DNA of 64,000 bases from Chondrus crispus (taxonomy: Eukaryota; Rhodophyta; Florideophyceae; Gigartinales; Gigartinaceae), in NCBI RefSeq assembly GCF_000350225.1, contig NW_005179211.1:296666-360665 (forward strand). The letters run 5' to 3'. Under the pieces are notes generated by a model. That model saw only the letters and a list, made by a program, of their open reading frames with translations, was not told where the DNA came from and did no database searches. Positions 33,560 through 43,377 of this stretch are shown here, one piece after another (position 1 is the first letter of the stretch; every line of letters begins with the position of its first letter). The position numbers and the translations under genes were made by a program.

Positions 33560-36200
33560 GGGCTGTCGCTTAGTTCTCAAGGGAGAGTCCTGATTTCGAG
33601 GAGATATGAAGAAGAGGTGGAGGGGTTGTTTCCAGTTAGACGTCGAGGAGATAAGAACTGGTGCTGAGAGAAGGAGAGCATCTAGATATATAGTGTCGGG
33701 AGTGAGTTAAAGATAGAAGCAGTGTGACTTTCGTACAAAACATCCGATAACAGTGTACAAGCAACACGGCCCCACTTGACTGTTCTACGCAGTGTCTATG
33801 CGGTAGTGCTGCAACACTGGGTGAGCATCGTTGCATTGCGCTGATGTATGGACACTCCTGATGAGCAGCAAAGTACCGCCCAATGCAGACTGTATAAATT
33901 AGTTATGTTGTACTTTTAAATCGTGCGTGAGTTTTGAGATATTTCACCTGAACTTGCTGTGCATACTGCAAAGCACAAAGCAGATGCTCGCCCGCAAAAA
34001 GACTTGTTGCCCGCGTACGGTTGAAAAGACAGACGTAGCTTCAGTGGCGTCCTATCATTGAATGGACTTTGCCATCTATCATTGATGTGGACACAGTACC
34101 TCCGATTTAGGGAGAGGAGGAACAGTGGTGTGTGTGTATATAGAGAAATGTGTCAGGAGGGTTGCCGATCGTTAACATCGTTGCCAGATTTAAATGACGA
34201 TTCAGAAGCCAATGAAAATTGATAAATTAGGAGAAGGACCACGACTGCCGTTTAAGAAGGCTACAACCAGTCCACTGCGTCATGTGGCGCAAAAAGGCAC
34301 TGGAAATGCTTTCGGGATATTCTCAGACTGAGGAGCAGATCGAATGTGGAATAAATCTTGTGAGGTGTTCCACCCTCAAGGAACAATGATCCTTCATTAC
34401 GTCTACGGTCAACGATATGGTTGAAGTGTGGTCGGGCAACGCGATCCTCTCTTTTTTACAGCTCATGGCCTTCGATCTTGAGCAGCGTTTGATGCGGTTT
34501 TCTGCCGATGTGGCCTAAGAGTAACCTAAATCCCTAATCCCCTCCTCCACAAACCTTAACGGGGAGAAGCATTACGCGCGTTACGCGAACGAGTATATGA
34601 GAGCGCTTTCTGTTCAGGCGAGCGCTTTCTGTTCAGGCGCCGTATTGTGAGTCTCGAAAAAGCGACTTGCAATTAATGTGAAGCACTCTGCACAGTACAT
34701 GGTGGAACGCCTCACTGCTATAGTGTGTTTTATCTAAAAGTGTTCCATACTTGCAGATCTACGGTGCCACGAACACAGAGAAAAGCAACAAGTGTAAAAC
34801 AATCTGCGTTTGGGTGTTTCCTGGCTGCCGGAAAGAGCTCTCAAGAGCTGAAAACAGAAGATTTTCTCTTCTGCCTTTGTATTTGTGGTGTGGGCCACGC
34901 CACTCGTGTGTGCATCGACACGAGCTTGTTGTATGTGCGCCTCCTCGCTGCCAGAGGAGACAATTTATTTTGCTTCTGTCTATGCGTCAATACCGCAGGG
35001 GTCTCTATGAAAAGTAAAAACGGTGGTGAAGGCGATTGGCTTATTTGTGTAAAGCCATCGTGACTGGTGATCTGTTTTGGGGCGTCCCGTGTCAAGAAGG
35101 AGTGGCTCTAGTTTGAGGTCGACTTTGGAGGGGTGAGCGTTAGTTTCAACATGGGATTCTCGTTTTTCTGTATTCAACGCGACGCTTGTGGGCTCTGTCA
35201 ACATGGGAATAACTATGTTTTATCGCCATATGGTTTTCCTTTTCGCGCGTACTGTCATGCGTCGTCTGGAAAGTCTTGCGAGTTCAACTCTTTAGCAAGT
35301 CCCGAGACAAGGAAATAAACATACTGGACTTTTCCAGTCTGTGGGGCATGGAATGTTGGCTTTAACTGCGGCGTATTTGCGGGATTATCATGTTTCGCAT
35401 GAAGTGGAAAGGCAGCTGTCCAGAAGTGGTTTCTACTACACAGCATGGAATTGTGGCGCTCCCCAGAAGCAAACACAATTAAGAAATAGAGAGTCGGACG
35501 CTTTCGGTAGTATGCTTACCACTGTAGCAGAAGGTGCGTGTTGTCTTGCCAGAAAGTACTTTTGGATGCTGCAAGTCGTACAGTGAGCAGGAGTTGTATG
35601 AATTAAGGATGACAAGTGGTGCAGCTCGACTTTTCCAGAGATATCATACGTAAAGACTTGTTAAGCTCTGTCATCCAAAAGGGGAGAAGGTAGGGTGTGA
35701 TTTTTTGTTTCCATAACTAGTGTACAGTACTGCGTTACTGCAATGGCCCTCCGTAAAAAACCAAAAACATAGGCTGACCCTCGATCTCAACGCCCCTTTG
35801 AAACCAGTGCTCGGCAGCAACCTTTACGCACCGACGCTGGCAACGCTTCACCCAACGGGCTGCCTCGTGCCTTCCTTTCCCTACCTTTCTGATCAAATCC
35901 GCACGCTTTCACTCGAAATGGTGCCCCCTCCTCTTGCCTCAGAGTACTATCAGTTCAGGGGGCGCTTAATTGCGGTGGCCTGCTTGAAGGAAGTATCGTT
36001 CCTCCCTTTCCGCCCCTTGCATGCGTATGCCCCAAGTTGAGTCATCAGATGCGTTTTGTATCCACGTAAAGTAGGCCATGGCACGCGATAATGCGTATTC
36101 TTGTCCGCCTCACGTCTTGTCCGCTTCACGTTTATCACATTACTGTACTCGCAAAGCACCGGTCATCGTTTCGATGATATGTGTGTCCGCCACTCGCTAA
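33560..36200. other. Long gene-poor stretch
   Basis: No frame on either strand shows a recognisable domain; the longest are about 112 codons. A 19-bp tandem duplication (GAGCGCTTTCTGTTCAGGC, twice) lies at 34601-34638. The proteins coded around 34725-35063 and 35720-36040 lack motifs and I do not call them genes. Confidence 0.35.
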
Positions 36201-36209
36201 AACAGAAAC

Positions 36210-36250
36210 TTCCCCAACCTGTGCGCATAGTATGCGCACAGGTTGGGGAA
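36210..36250. repeat. Perfect palindrome with 20-bp arms and a one-base centre
   Basis: TTCCCCAACCTGTGCGCATA, a single G, then the exact reverse complement. The last twelve bases (CAGGTTGGGGAA) are repeated once more directly after it. It could extrude as a cruciform; no gene border lies next to it. Confidence 0.85.
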
Positions 36251-36787
36251 CAGGTTGGGGAAGTTATGGTATACGTCCTATACGATAAACGCATGATCGT
36301 TAAGAGGTACACATACAGTAGAGGAGAGAGTAGCGCGGGTAAATTATAGGATACTGTACTCGCAGATGACGACATTTGTCGCCGTTGCATGCAACGACCA
36401 TTCACAATCTTTGGAACCAATTCGTGTAAGGAAAACGGTACAGTACCAATGACCCTGTTGCCGACCAACAATGACACATGGTACGGAATCTGCCACACTA
36501 TTGGCCATCGGAAGCGTGGTCAACAACAATAATATTCCCAATTAGCAGCCGCTGGCGGTCTCTTATACAAACTGTTGTGAAATGCCCGAACGGTGTAACA
36601 GATCGGGCCTGGGCCCTGCTGTGCCCCCTGAGAACAAAAACTGCAGCTCTCCAGCTTGGAGAGGCCGCTCCTCTCTTGCACTCTCCTCTTGCTATGCCCG
36701 TCTGGCTCTGTCACGGAATCACGTAGACGCCTGCCGGAACTAGAAGTTTGGTGCGAGACTTTGGACAGCATCTGAACAACGAAAGCA

Positions 36788-36852
36788 CGGCCCAGGAAAA
36801 CGGCCCAGGAAAACGGCCCAGGAAAACGGCCCAGGAAAACGGCCCAGGAAAT
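36788..36852 (+). repeat. 13-bp tandem repeat, five copies
   Basis: CGGCCCAGGAAAA repeated five times head to tail, the last ending in T. It lies just before a copy of the AGTACCCTTGGTACTGTA word at 36910. Confidence 0.95.
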
Positions 36853-37362
36853 GGACAGCGTTCTTCAGCTCAGGTCGAAAGCGTTGCTAATGCGATAGCA
36901 TACAGTACCAGTACCCTTGGTACTGTACCAAGAATACCAAACAAACTATTTTGAGGGGGATTTTCATAATTAGAAGGACGTGAAACGGAATGAGGTGACA
37001 AGGAGGCTGTCGGGTGATGACACTCTCATCTTGCATTGCAGCGCATCCGTTGACGGAACGCCTAACATCTTCTCGTAAACTTGTTGTCTGCATTGCAGAA
37101 ACGCACTGACAACTTTTGGCACAGTACTGCACTGACCACACTCTATGTTCCGGCCCCGGAAATTAATTGCGGGAGGCCCACAAATTGTACATACGTACTC
37201 GTTTCAAACAGCGGTACAATGCGGTCTTTCAGTGCACCATCCTTAACGTACACTCGACTGAGACGTGGATGCGTGTCGGGTGTGACGCAATTTTGGTTTT
37301 TTGGTTTTTTGTTGTATACGACCTACATTGTTGCGCCACCGCAGGGGCCGGCATATCAATGA

Positions 37363-37617
37363 TATCATGGTGGCGGGGCCACCCTTATTGATAGTGAATC
37401 ACTGCTTGTTGGGGCGGAATCAGCAGATGCGCGACGCTGGGTACGGTTAGAATGTAGAAGAGATATCTATGGTGATAGTTGTTATTCTTACAAGCACGTC
37501 GCAGAGATAACAATACTTCAAGAGAAGAAGCGGACCCTCTTGCACGGCTTTTGCAATGGGACAAAGGTACGGATCGCAGGTGGGATGTCGGTGACGCAAT
37601 ACAAAGAAGAAGAATGA
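37363..37617 (+). other. Open frame without ATG, possibly a coding remnant
   Basis: Eighty-four codons without a stop, with a protein-like composition (L-I-D-S-E-S-L-L-V-G-A-E, then H-V-A-E-I-T-I-L-Q-E-K-K and T-K-V-R-I-A-G-G). There is no initiating ATG near its start, so it would be an internal exon or a transposase remnant. I do not recognise it. Confidence 0.2.
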
Positions 37618-37736
37618 CGAAGAATCAGCCCCAAGAGGTAGACGTTCGTGCAGAAGATTTCGAAGGCAGCGATGGGAACTACATGGGCGAGTCCATTTGA
37701 AATAGAGTTTATGTGGGTTGAACGAAAGTGCTGATG

Positions 37737-37784
37737 TGACCATCACAGCGCGGACATGTCAGCATGTTCGCGCTGTGATGGTCA
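37737..37784. repeat. Hairpin with 22-bp arms
   Basis: TGACCATCACAGCGCGGACATG, a TCAG centre, then the reverse complement with one mismatch. A third partial copy (TGTGATGGTC) follows at about 37788-37797, and GTCCGCGCTGTGACG after that. Confidence 0.8.
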
Positions 37785-38162
37785 GCTGTGATGGTCTGTC
37801 CGCGCTGTGACGATTCGTCCCCCTGATAAAAATTGAAGGGGGCTGGATTGTATGGCAATCTATTACAAATTTTGGAAGTGACGTCAATTTGAACGCGCAG
37901 GCTAGTGTACCTCAATGTATGAGATAGGAAGAGACAACGACGCATGCGACTGCGATTGCATGCGGGAAAGAGCAGCAAATATTCCCGCACTAGGTGCAGA
38001 CTGCCACCTCACCATGGGCATGACAATGGTGCATCAATAATGCAACAATTCTTCGTGCGGTTGACAAGCTGTAGAGACGTAGCGAGCAGCAATCTCTGAA
38101 AAAGTAGTTAGCAGTGCCAAACCTTTTCAATCCCCCATATACGGAGCCGAACTACAAGAACT

Positions 38163-38570
38163 TTATTTTGGAGAGGGTCTCCAGAGTTGAAGGAGATGCG
38201 TGAAACAGCGAAAAAGCATACAGCCCGGACCCATGTTTCCCTTGCCAGTTAATGTCTCAGCCATGAAGCCCAAGTCGAAATCGATCATGGCATCAGGATC
38301 GCCAAGCAGCTCGAAGAAGACTCAAGGGAAGCCCCCCGGATTTCACTTGCCAATGTCGGCGATTTCATTGAGCGCCGTCACAAAAGCGGCATAACGGGCA
38401 AAAGTCACCAAGAGTTGAAGGCTGAAGGCGGAAGGCGAAGAAGTTGATGGAGAGTGGTGGGGTGGCATAGGGACGGATAGATGAAAAAGAAGGACTTTCT
38501 GGAGCCCACGTTCGGGAAGCGTTCTGAGAAGAGGACGAGAGGGGTGGGCGAGAGGGGTGGGTTGGAGCAA
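38163..38570 (-). pseudogene. Light-harvesting-like protein relic with two in-frame TGA codons
   Basis: One minus-strand frame runs from about 38570 to TAA 38163-38165, interrupted only by TGA at 38343-38345 and 38322-38324. It reads F-A-R-Y-A-A-F-V-T-A-L-N-E-I-A-D-I-G-K, stop, N-P-G-G-F-P, stop, then E-L-L-G-D-P-D-A-M and F-M-A-E-T-L-T-G-K-G-N-M-G-P. The order P-G-G-F, G-D-P-x-A, hydrophobic helix, T-G-K-G resembles the end of LHC-superfamily proteins, and the E-T-L-T-G-K-G ending is like that of the one-helix gene at 41345. The Asn-Gly-Arg of the chlorophyll-binding helix is not present. It is a weak match and the gene is not functional as it stands. Confidence 0.35.
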
Positions 38571-38599
38571 TGACAGTGTATATTGAGTTGGAGGACGGC

Positions 38600-39100
38600 A
38601 TTGTAGTAAGGCAGGATAGGAAATGTCATGGAAATGGCATGGTACAGTAGTGGTGGACTTGGGTGGGAAACGGCATGGTAGTAAGTTAGGGTAGGACGGA
38701 GTAGTACGGAAGTAAGTTATGGAGAGGTATAGCGTGATGACGCAGGTGTGAATATAGGTTGATACAGTTTGATGTTTCGCAGGCTGGTTAAAAGAGAGAT
38801 ATTAGGAGAAACTGTTTGGTTTGCTTGGAGTGTTTGTGAGATAGCTCCGCCCCCAGTCCCTCATGGGAAGGCCATCTCTAAAGTTGACGCGAAGACAAGG
38901 AAGGTACCCTTCGAAGGGTATGAGGTGACAAGAGGAGGGACAAAAAATGAAAGCCGGCATTGCAGAAGAAACGAAAGAGGGATGGAGATCAAGACGGGTC
39001 TATGTCGAGCTGGCAACTGATCAAGAGGGAATCAAGCGGAATATCAGAATATTCCACCAAGGTCGTAGATGCAGGGCAAGGTACGGGCAGCATGTGGTCC
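38600..39100. other. Stretch without a supported gene
   Basis: A plus-strand frame from ATG 38772 (about 83 codons) has no motif and runs towards the palindrome at 39104. Nothing is supported. Confidence 0.3.
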
Positions 39101-39103
39101 CAC

Positions 39104-39231
39104 AACCATACTGTACACAATATATTTTTGAACCTGCGCTTAATTAATTCGTGGCGATTCCTGGGAATTCCTGGGAATCGCCACGAATTAATTAAGCGCA
39201 GGTTCAAAAATATATTGTGTACAGTATGGTT
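39104..39231. mobile_element. 128-bp perfect foldback element
   Basis: Two 58-bp arms (39104-39161 and 39174-39231) are exact reverse complements around a 12-base centre, TGGGAATTCCTG. The ends are AACCATACTGTACACAATAT. There are no mismatches in 58 positions by eye, so it is young or kept by gene conversion. No clear target duplication was found. It codes for nothing. Confidence 0.85.
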
Positions 39232-39512
39232 TTGGTTACCCACCCTGAAGATCCTCTATGGGCCGTCACAGTCGGGTTCTCCCTATTTGTGACCAAACAA
39301 TTCGAGGCAAACACCGTTTCGAATTGCGAACCGTCAAAGGGAGCGTGACAACAGATGGGACAAACACTGTAATTATAGATACACTGTTTCGTACGTTATC
39401 TCGGTGTGACCTGTCCAGTGCACATCTTCAAGGAAGCGTCACGGGAATCAGTGCCATCGTGATACTGAAGAGCGCAATAATGATTGGAGAGTTACTGTAC
39501 ACGTGTGATTCA

Positions 39513-40075
39513 GGGCCTCCTTTAAGACAGCATGGACGGGCATGTTTGGACATGTATGGACGTCAGCGTGCACCTGATTGGTCCATTTAATACTTTTCTT
39601 AACAGTATGATGGCGCACACGAAGTTAATATAATGGAATCTGTCGCTACCAACGTGCCATACGAGAGCACACCATTGGCTGTCGCCTACCGCATAAGTGC
39701 GATAGAATTCAATCTTGATCCAATTTAGCATACATTAAAATTCAATTTAATCATTTTATTGACGTCCCTGAATGCCAGTACACGGGGATCGCGATATAGT
39801 GCCTCCCTCTGTCAGTGGGCCGAAAACGGCACTATATCGAACCAGGCACTGTAAGATAATGAGATTTGCGGCTTTTTTGCAGCCACTTCCTTGCATCACT
39901 GCTCAGAAAGACCGTTCGCTTCCCTATCGATAGCCCGGTATGAAGCACCCCTTGAGCCAATTTACGGATCACGGCGCGCTGACACAATACATTAAATTAT
40001 TGGACATGTAATATTTTGAAAATCGCAAACATATACATCCAAACATGGCGGTCCATGCTGTCTTAAAGGAGGCCC
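39513..40075. mobile_element. 563-bp MITE with GGGCCTCCTTTAAGACAGC ends and TCA duplications
   Basis: The first 24 bases (GGGCCTCC..CATGGAC) are inverted at the right end, with further similarity to about 38 bases. TCA lies outside each end (39510-39512 and 40076-40078). GGGCC-starting ends and three-base duplications fit PIF/Harbinger-type MITEs. A piece of the CGCGATATAGTGC Tigger-like family (39781-39920) sits inside it. Confidence 0.75.
39781..39920 (+). mobile_element. Left-end fragment of the CGCGATATAGTGC Tigger-like family
   Basis: Starts CACGGGGATCGCGATATAGT after a TA and matches 29540-29680 almost base for base (both carry GGCACTATATCGAACCAGG further in). The right end is missing, so it is a truncated copy. 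Confidence 0.75.
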
Positions 40076-40078
40076 TCA

Positions 40079-40419
40079 ATTGGTGCAGATAAATCGCCGA
40101 GGACGGTCGTGCGCGAATCTACAATGCCAAAAAATATCTAAAACCGACGCAAGTTTGCGTTGAAAATGACAAATATTTGGAGGATGATTGCAACTACTTC
40201 AAAAACAAAGGCAATGCCAGAATTTACAAAAACATTTGCTACTTCGAAGGGAACGTGGAGCGGTTTTGGGGGACCGAAGCAATCGCGATGCATCAGCCAA
40301 CGTTTGAAATTCAGCATGCCGCACAGCAGAGTACAGTACCAAGGGTACGTGTAAGGATAGAACGAGCCGTTTGGTTCAAAATGGAATCTCTCTCTCCTTT
40401 TTAATCCCCCTCTCTTCCT
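40079..40419. other. Stretch without a supported gene
   Basis: Short frames only. A reversed copy of the AGTACC...GGTACTGTA word lies at 40332-40348. Confidence 0.3.
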
Positions 40420-40423
40420 CTAG

Positions 40424-40885
40424 TGTCTAGGTGACAAATGACCTCATATGAGGCCACTTTTCAACTTATTTTTCTCGACTTGTGCTAGCTCAACAAGATG
40501 GAAAAAAGATACTCTCGACACGGCAGTTGACTTCTGCGTTGTGGAAGGGTGGAGTTTGGTGAGATCTGCACGTCTTCTCCAGCCATTTTTAAAATGCCCA
40601 AAAAGGAGTCTTTTTTGACCAACCTCAAAACGTTTTATGTTGATATCTTCACAACCAAAACGCCTGTTTAAAAAGTCAACTCATCATTGATACTTCATTA
40701 GATTCTTAGTCTCTCTGTGCATTGAAAACCGCCATCCCAATGTTTTGCAATATGTTATTGCCGAGCGCGTATACGTTAAAGAAATGGTGTCCAAACTGAA
40801 TGTTTTAAAGTTTCGATTTAATTTATATATTTTTGCAAAAAAAAAGCTGGCCTCATATGAGGTCAAATTGCTTGTCGTCTAGACA
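40424..40885 (+). mobile_element. 462-bp MITE of the TGTCTAG family, both CTAG flanks kept
   Basis: Ends TGTCTAGGTGACAAATGACC and, read inward, TGTCTAGACGACAAGC; CCTCATATGAGG palindromes lie just inside both. CTAG is present outside both ends (40420-40423 and 40886-40889). It aligns over its whole length with 28664-29127. It has no coding capacity, so a transposase must come from elsewhere. Confidence 0.8.
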
Positions 40886-41344
40886 CTAGAGGATCGATCG
40901 CCTCTGCTCTACTTGTACAGCACCCTTGGTACTCTCTTACTTCCACCGTCGTGAAGCACCGTCGCCTGTCCTCCGCTAGCAGCTGGTTGGTGTACATGCT
41001 GTACACCTGTGCTACGCGTACTGTTGTAAGGTTCGCGTCGCGTGATGACAGTACGCACCGCACTGAGCCGGGGGGTGCGCTCGGCGCAAGGTGTTCACAC
41101 TTCGAGTCGTGGCTACACTTTATAATGTACATCGCCGCGTTGCTGGCCTTGTCAAACAAGTCGTGGACTGCTGTACTCTCGACTGGTGGCGCTACTGAAT
41201 CAAGTCAGACGTTTCACGTACTATAGGTTTAATTTACAACAGTGTAAATTCTGTTCGACCGCATCATGAGACTAGCCCGCACCAAAGTGAAAAGCGATTC
41301 TACTGTATAGCAATCTATCTTCCAGAGCACGTGGCGGGGCCGGC

Positions 41345-41662
41345 TTAGAGTCCGAGAGCGGAGGCGACGCCCGAGACGTCGAGGAGCGCGCTGACCTGGC
41401 CGATGATACCCTTCCCGGTGAGTGCCTCGGTGGCGACGGCGAGGACGAAGCCGAACATGGCGGCGCGGCCGTTGATCTGCTCGGAGAAAAGTGTGAAGCC
41501 TTGCGGGATCTTCTTGTTGTCGTTATCGACCATGGTTACGACGGCAGCGCGACGAGCCCGGGGAGTGACAAACTGACGGCGAGCCGAAAAGGAGGAAGTC
41601 GTGAGTGCCGGGGTGGCCCGGGCGAGGACTGGCGTGGCTGCAACGAAAGCGGTGGAGTTCAT
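41345..41662 (-). CDS. One-helix light-harvesting-like protein (Hlip/OHP type), plastid-targeted
   Basis: 105 residues, ATG 41662-41660, stop TAA 41347-41345. Residues 1 to about 44 are Ala/Ser/Thr/Arg-rich without acids (S-A-R-R-Q-F-V-T-P-R-A-R-R-A), a chloroplast transit peptide. The mature part has F-T-L-F-S-E-Q-I-N-G-R-A-A-M-F-G-F (residues 57-72), the conserved chlorophyll-binding first helix of the LHC superfamily with Glu61, Asn64 and Arg66, followed by A-T-E-A-L-T-G-K-G. There is only one membrane helix, so it is a high-light-inducible or one-helix protein and not an antenna LHC. Members sit in thylakoids and help photosystem assembly or photoprotection, usually induced by light stress. 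A TATA-like element lies about 120 bases upstream of the ATG. The gene looks intact and intronless. It is the strongest sign that the host is photosynthetic. Confidence 0.9.
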   Translation of the reverse strand: MNSTAFVAATPVLARATPALTTSSFSARRQFVTPRARRAAVVTMVDNDNKKIPQGFTLFSEQINGRAAMFGFVLAVATEALTGKGIIGQVSALLDVSGVASALGL

Positions 41663-41780
41663 TGTTGAGGTTTGGAGAGTTGAAAGAAGAGGAGAGTGGC
41701 GGAAAGTTGAAGTTGGTCGGCGAGGTGAGTGAAGTGTAGTGAAGAAAGCAGGAGATACTGTGGTGGGATCCCCTGAGGGT

Positions 41781-41788
41781 ATTTATAT
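41781..41788 (-). promoter_or_regulatory. TATA-like box upstream of the one-helix gene
   Basis: The minus strand reads GTATATAAATAC about 120 bases before the ATG at 41662. Position and sequence suit a TATA box with a leader of roughly 90 bases. Confidence 0.55.
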
Positions 41789-41879
41789 ACTTTCTCAATT
41801 CTCGGCATTGCAGACAGTAAGAGTGTCGTCGAGGTTGGATTCCTTTTTTCGCTAAAAGAGAAGCATGGTGCTCAAATTG

Positions 41880-42735
41880 CTGTACAGGTGAAGACAGCGC
41901 CACATTCATGCAAGAGAAAACGGGAGGCATGAGAGCGTCCGATTCATACGCCTCGGGCCTCACACAATCTCGGCTTTTTGGAAACGATCATGGCATCCAC
42001 AAGTAGCGGCAGTCTGCGGTCTGGATGCATCTCACTAAATGTCATCAAAGTATGGCAGATTGTGCTAGGTAGGTCCGTACGTGCATAGTTGAATAATTCT
42101 GTCTGCTCAAACGCTAGAGGCACGGCCTTTTTGGCGGTTGAGTTTCCGGAGATGTATCAGCTATGCCTCCGGGCAATCTCTCGCCAAGCATGTTATTGGT
42201 TTGCGATCACGTGGTGGGGAATGAAGCTGAGCCCCCTGGCCAGGAGACAGGTGGAGAGGGATGTGCACAGTATATGTAGTAGCGATATCCAACAGAAGCT
42301 TCGGGAAGTTGCGTGTCCTTGCCTGGCGCCGGTACTCATTTGACCGGCGCTCGGCGGCGGAGTGGGGGCTTGGGGAGGCGGAACGAACCTCTTTTTTTGT
42401 TTCTTTTAAGCAGTTTAGTGTTTACAAAAGCTGCTGTGCCGATTCTGAATGGATCGTGAAATTTATAACGGCGGTTGCGGCGGTTGAAACCGCCGTTGAC
42501 CTCATTGATTGGCTGAGCTCTCTTCTTGATTGGGTCGCATCTTCCTCTGCCTCTCACATGTGCACTGCAGTGCCGTGCAAACAGAATAGACGCGCTTCTG
42601 ACGCCGCAGACATCCGTGCACGCCGCAGGCATGTATGTGTGTACGTGTGTGAATATATTCGTAGTTTATTGGTTCTAGTCGGTCACGAGACATCGGCTAA
42701 GAGGGGACTCACAAAGGCTACGCAAACCATTAAAC
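41880..42735. other. Stretch without a supported gene
   Basis: A 163-codon plus-strand frame (42261-42752) has no motif and ends in the tandem repeat. A small GGCGGTT/AACCGCC inverted repeat lies at 42468-42498. Confidence 0.3.
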
Positions 42736-42742
42736 TGAACTG

Positions 42743-42797
42743 GAAAACATAAAGAAAACATAGAGAAAACATAGAGAAAACATAAAGAAAACATACT
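42743..42797 (+). repeat. 11-bp tandem repeat, five copies
   Basis: GAAAACATARA repeated five times, followed by a TACTGTAC word. Confidence 0.95.
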
Positions 42798-43377
42798 ACT
42801 GTACCAAGAGGGCGGCGCAGCCGGGGCTTGGCGGGCAAGAGAAATAGACATAGCCAGGAGAGGGGGGCTGTCAGGAGGCTCACGGTGGCTTATTAAGTAC
42901 TACGGAGCAGAGGGGCTGCGAGATGAGGTACGCTCGGTTGGCTGATAGTAATTACAGCCACTCGCTACTCTCCGGGGAGTTTCACCCCGCCAGCGTGTAA
43001 AGGGGGGTTGTGCAACTGTTGAACAGTTGCATCAAATCTTGAACAAGCAAACTTTCCGCAAAAAACAACATTATTTTAACTAAATAGCTCATTCTCTTGC
43101 TATATGACATCACATTCGAGGTAATGACGTCAGTATCCCTCCAAAACCGGTGGATAACTTCAAAAACAAAACTGACCATCGGTCTTTTGGCGTTTTTTTT
43201 ACTTCGAGGGCGCGCTTTTCACAAGTATCATTTGACACAGTTCATAGATATAGGCCCAATACAGAGTAAAGTACTGATAACGACACATTTTGACTTCCCT
43301 TCCCTGCTCCTGTTTCATTTTACCTGCTTGTCTCGATCTGAAGTCAGATCGACCCACACCGTTTGAGACACCACACA

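Noticed and set aside
38163..38570. Mitochondrial DNA insert (TGA read as Trp)
   Set aside because: The protein does not resemble a mitochondrial gene product I know, and other relics here show the same TGA decay.
41523..41963. 146-codon minus-strand frame
   Set aside because: Overlaps the transit peptide of the one-helix gene in another frame and has no motif.
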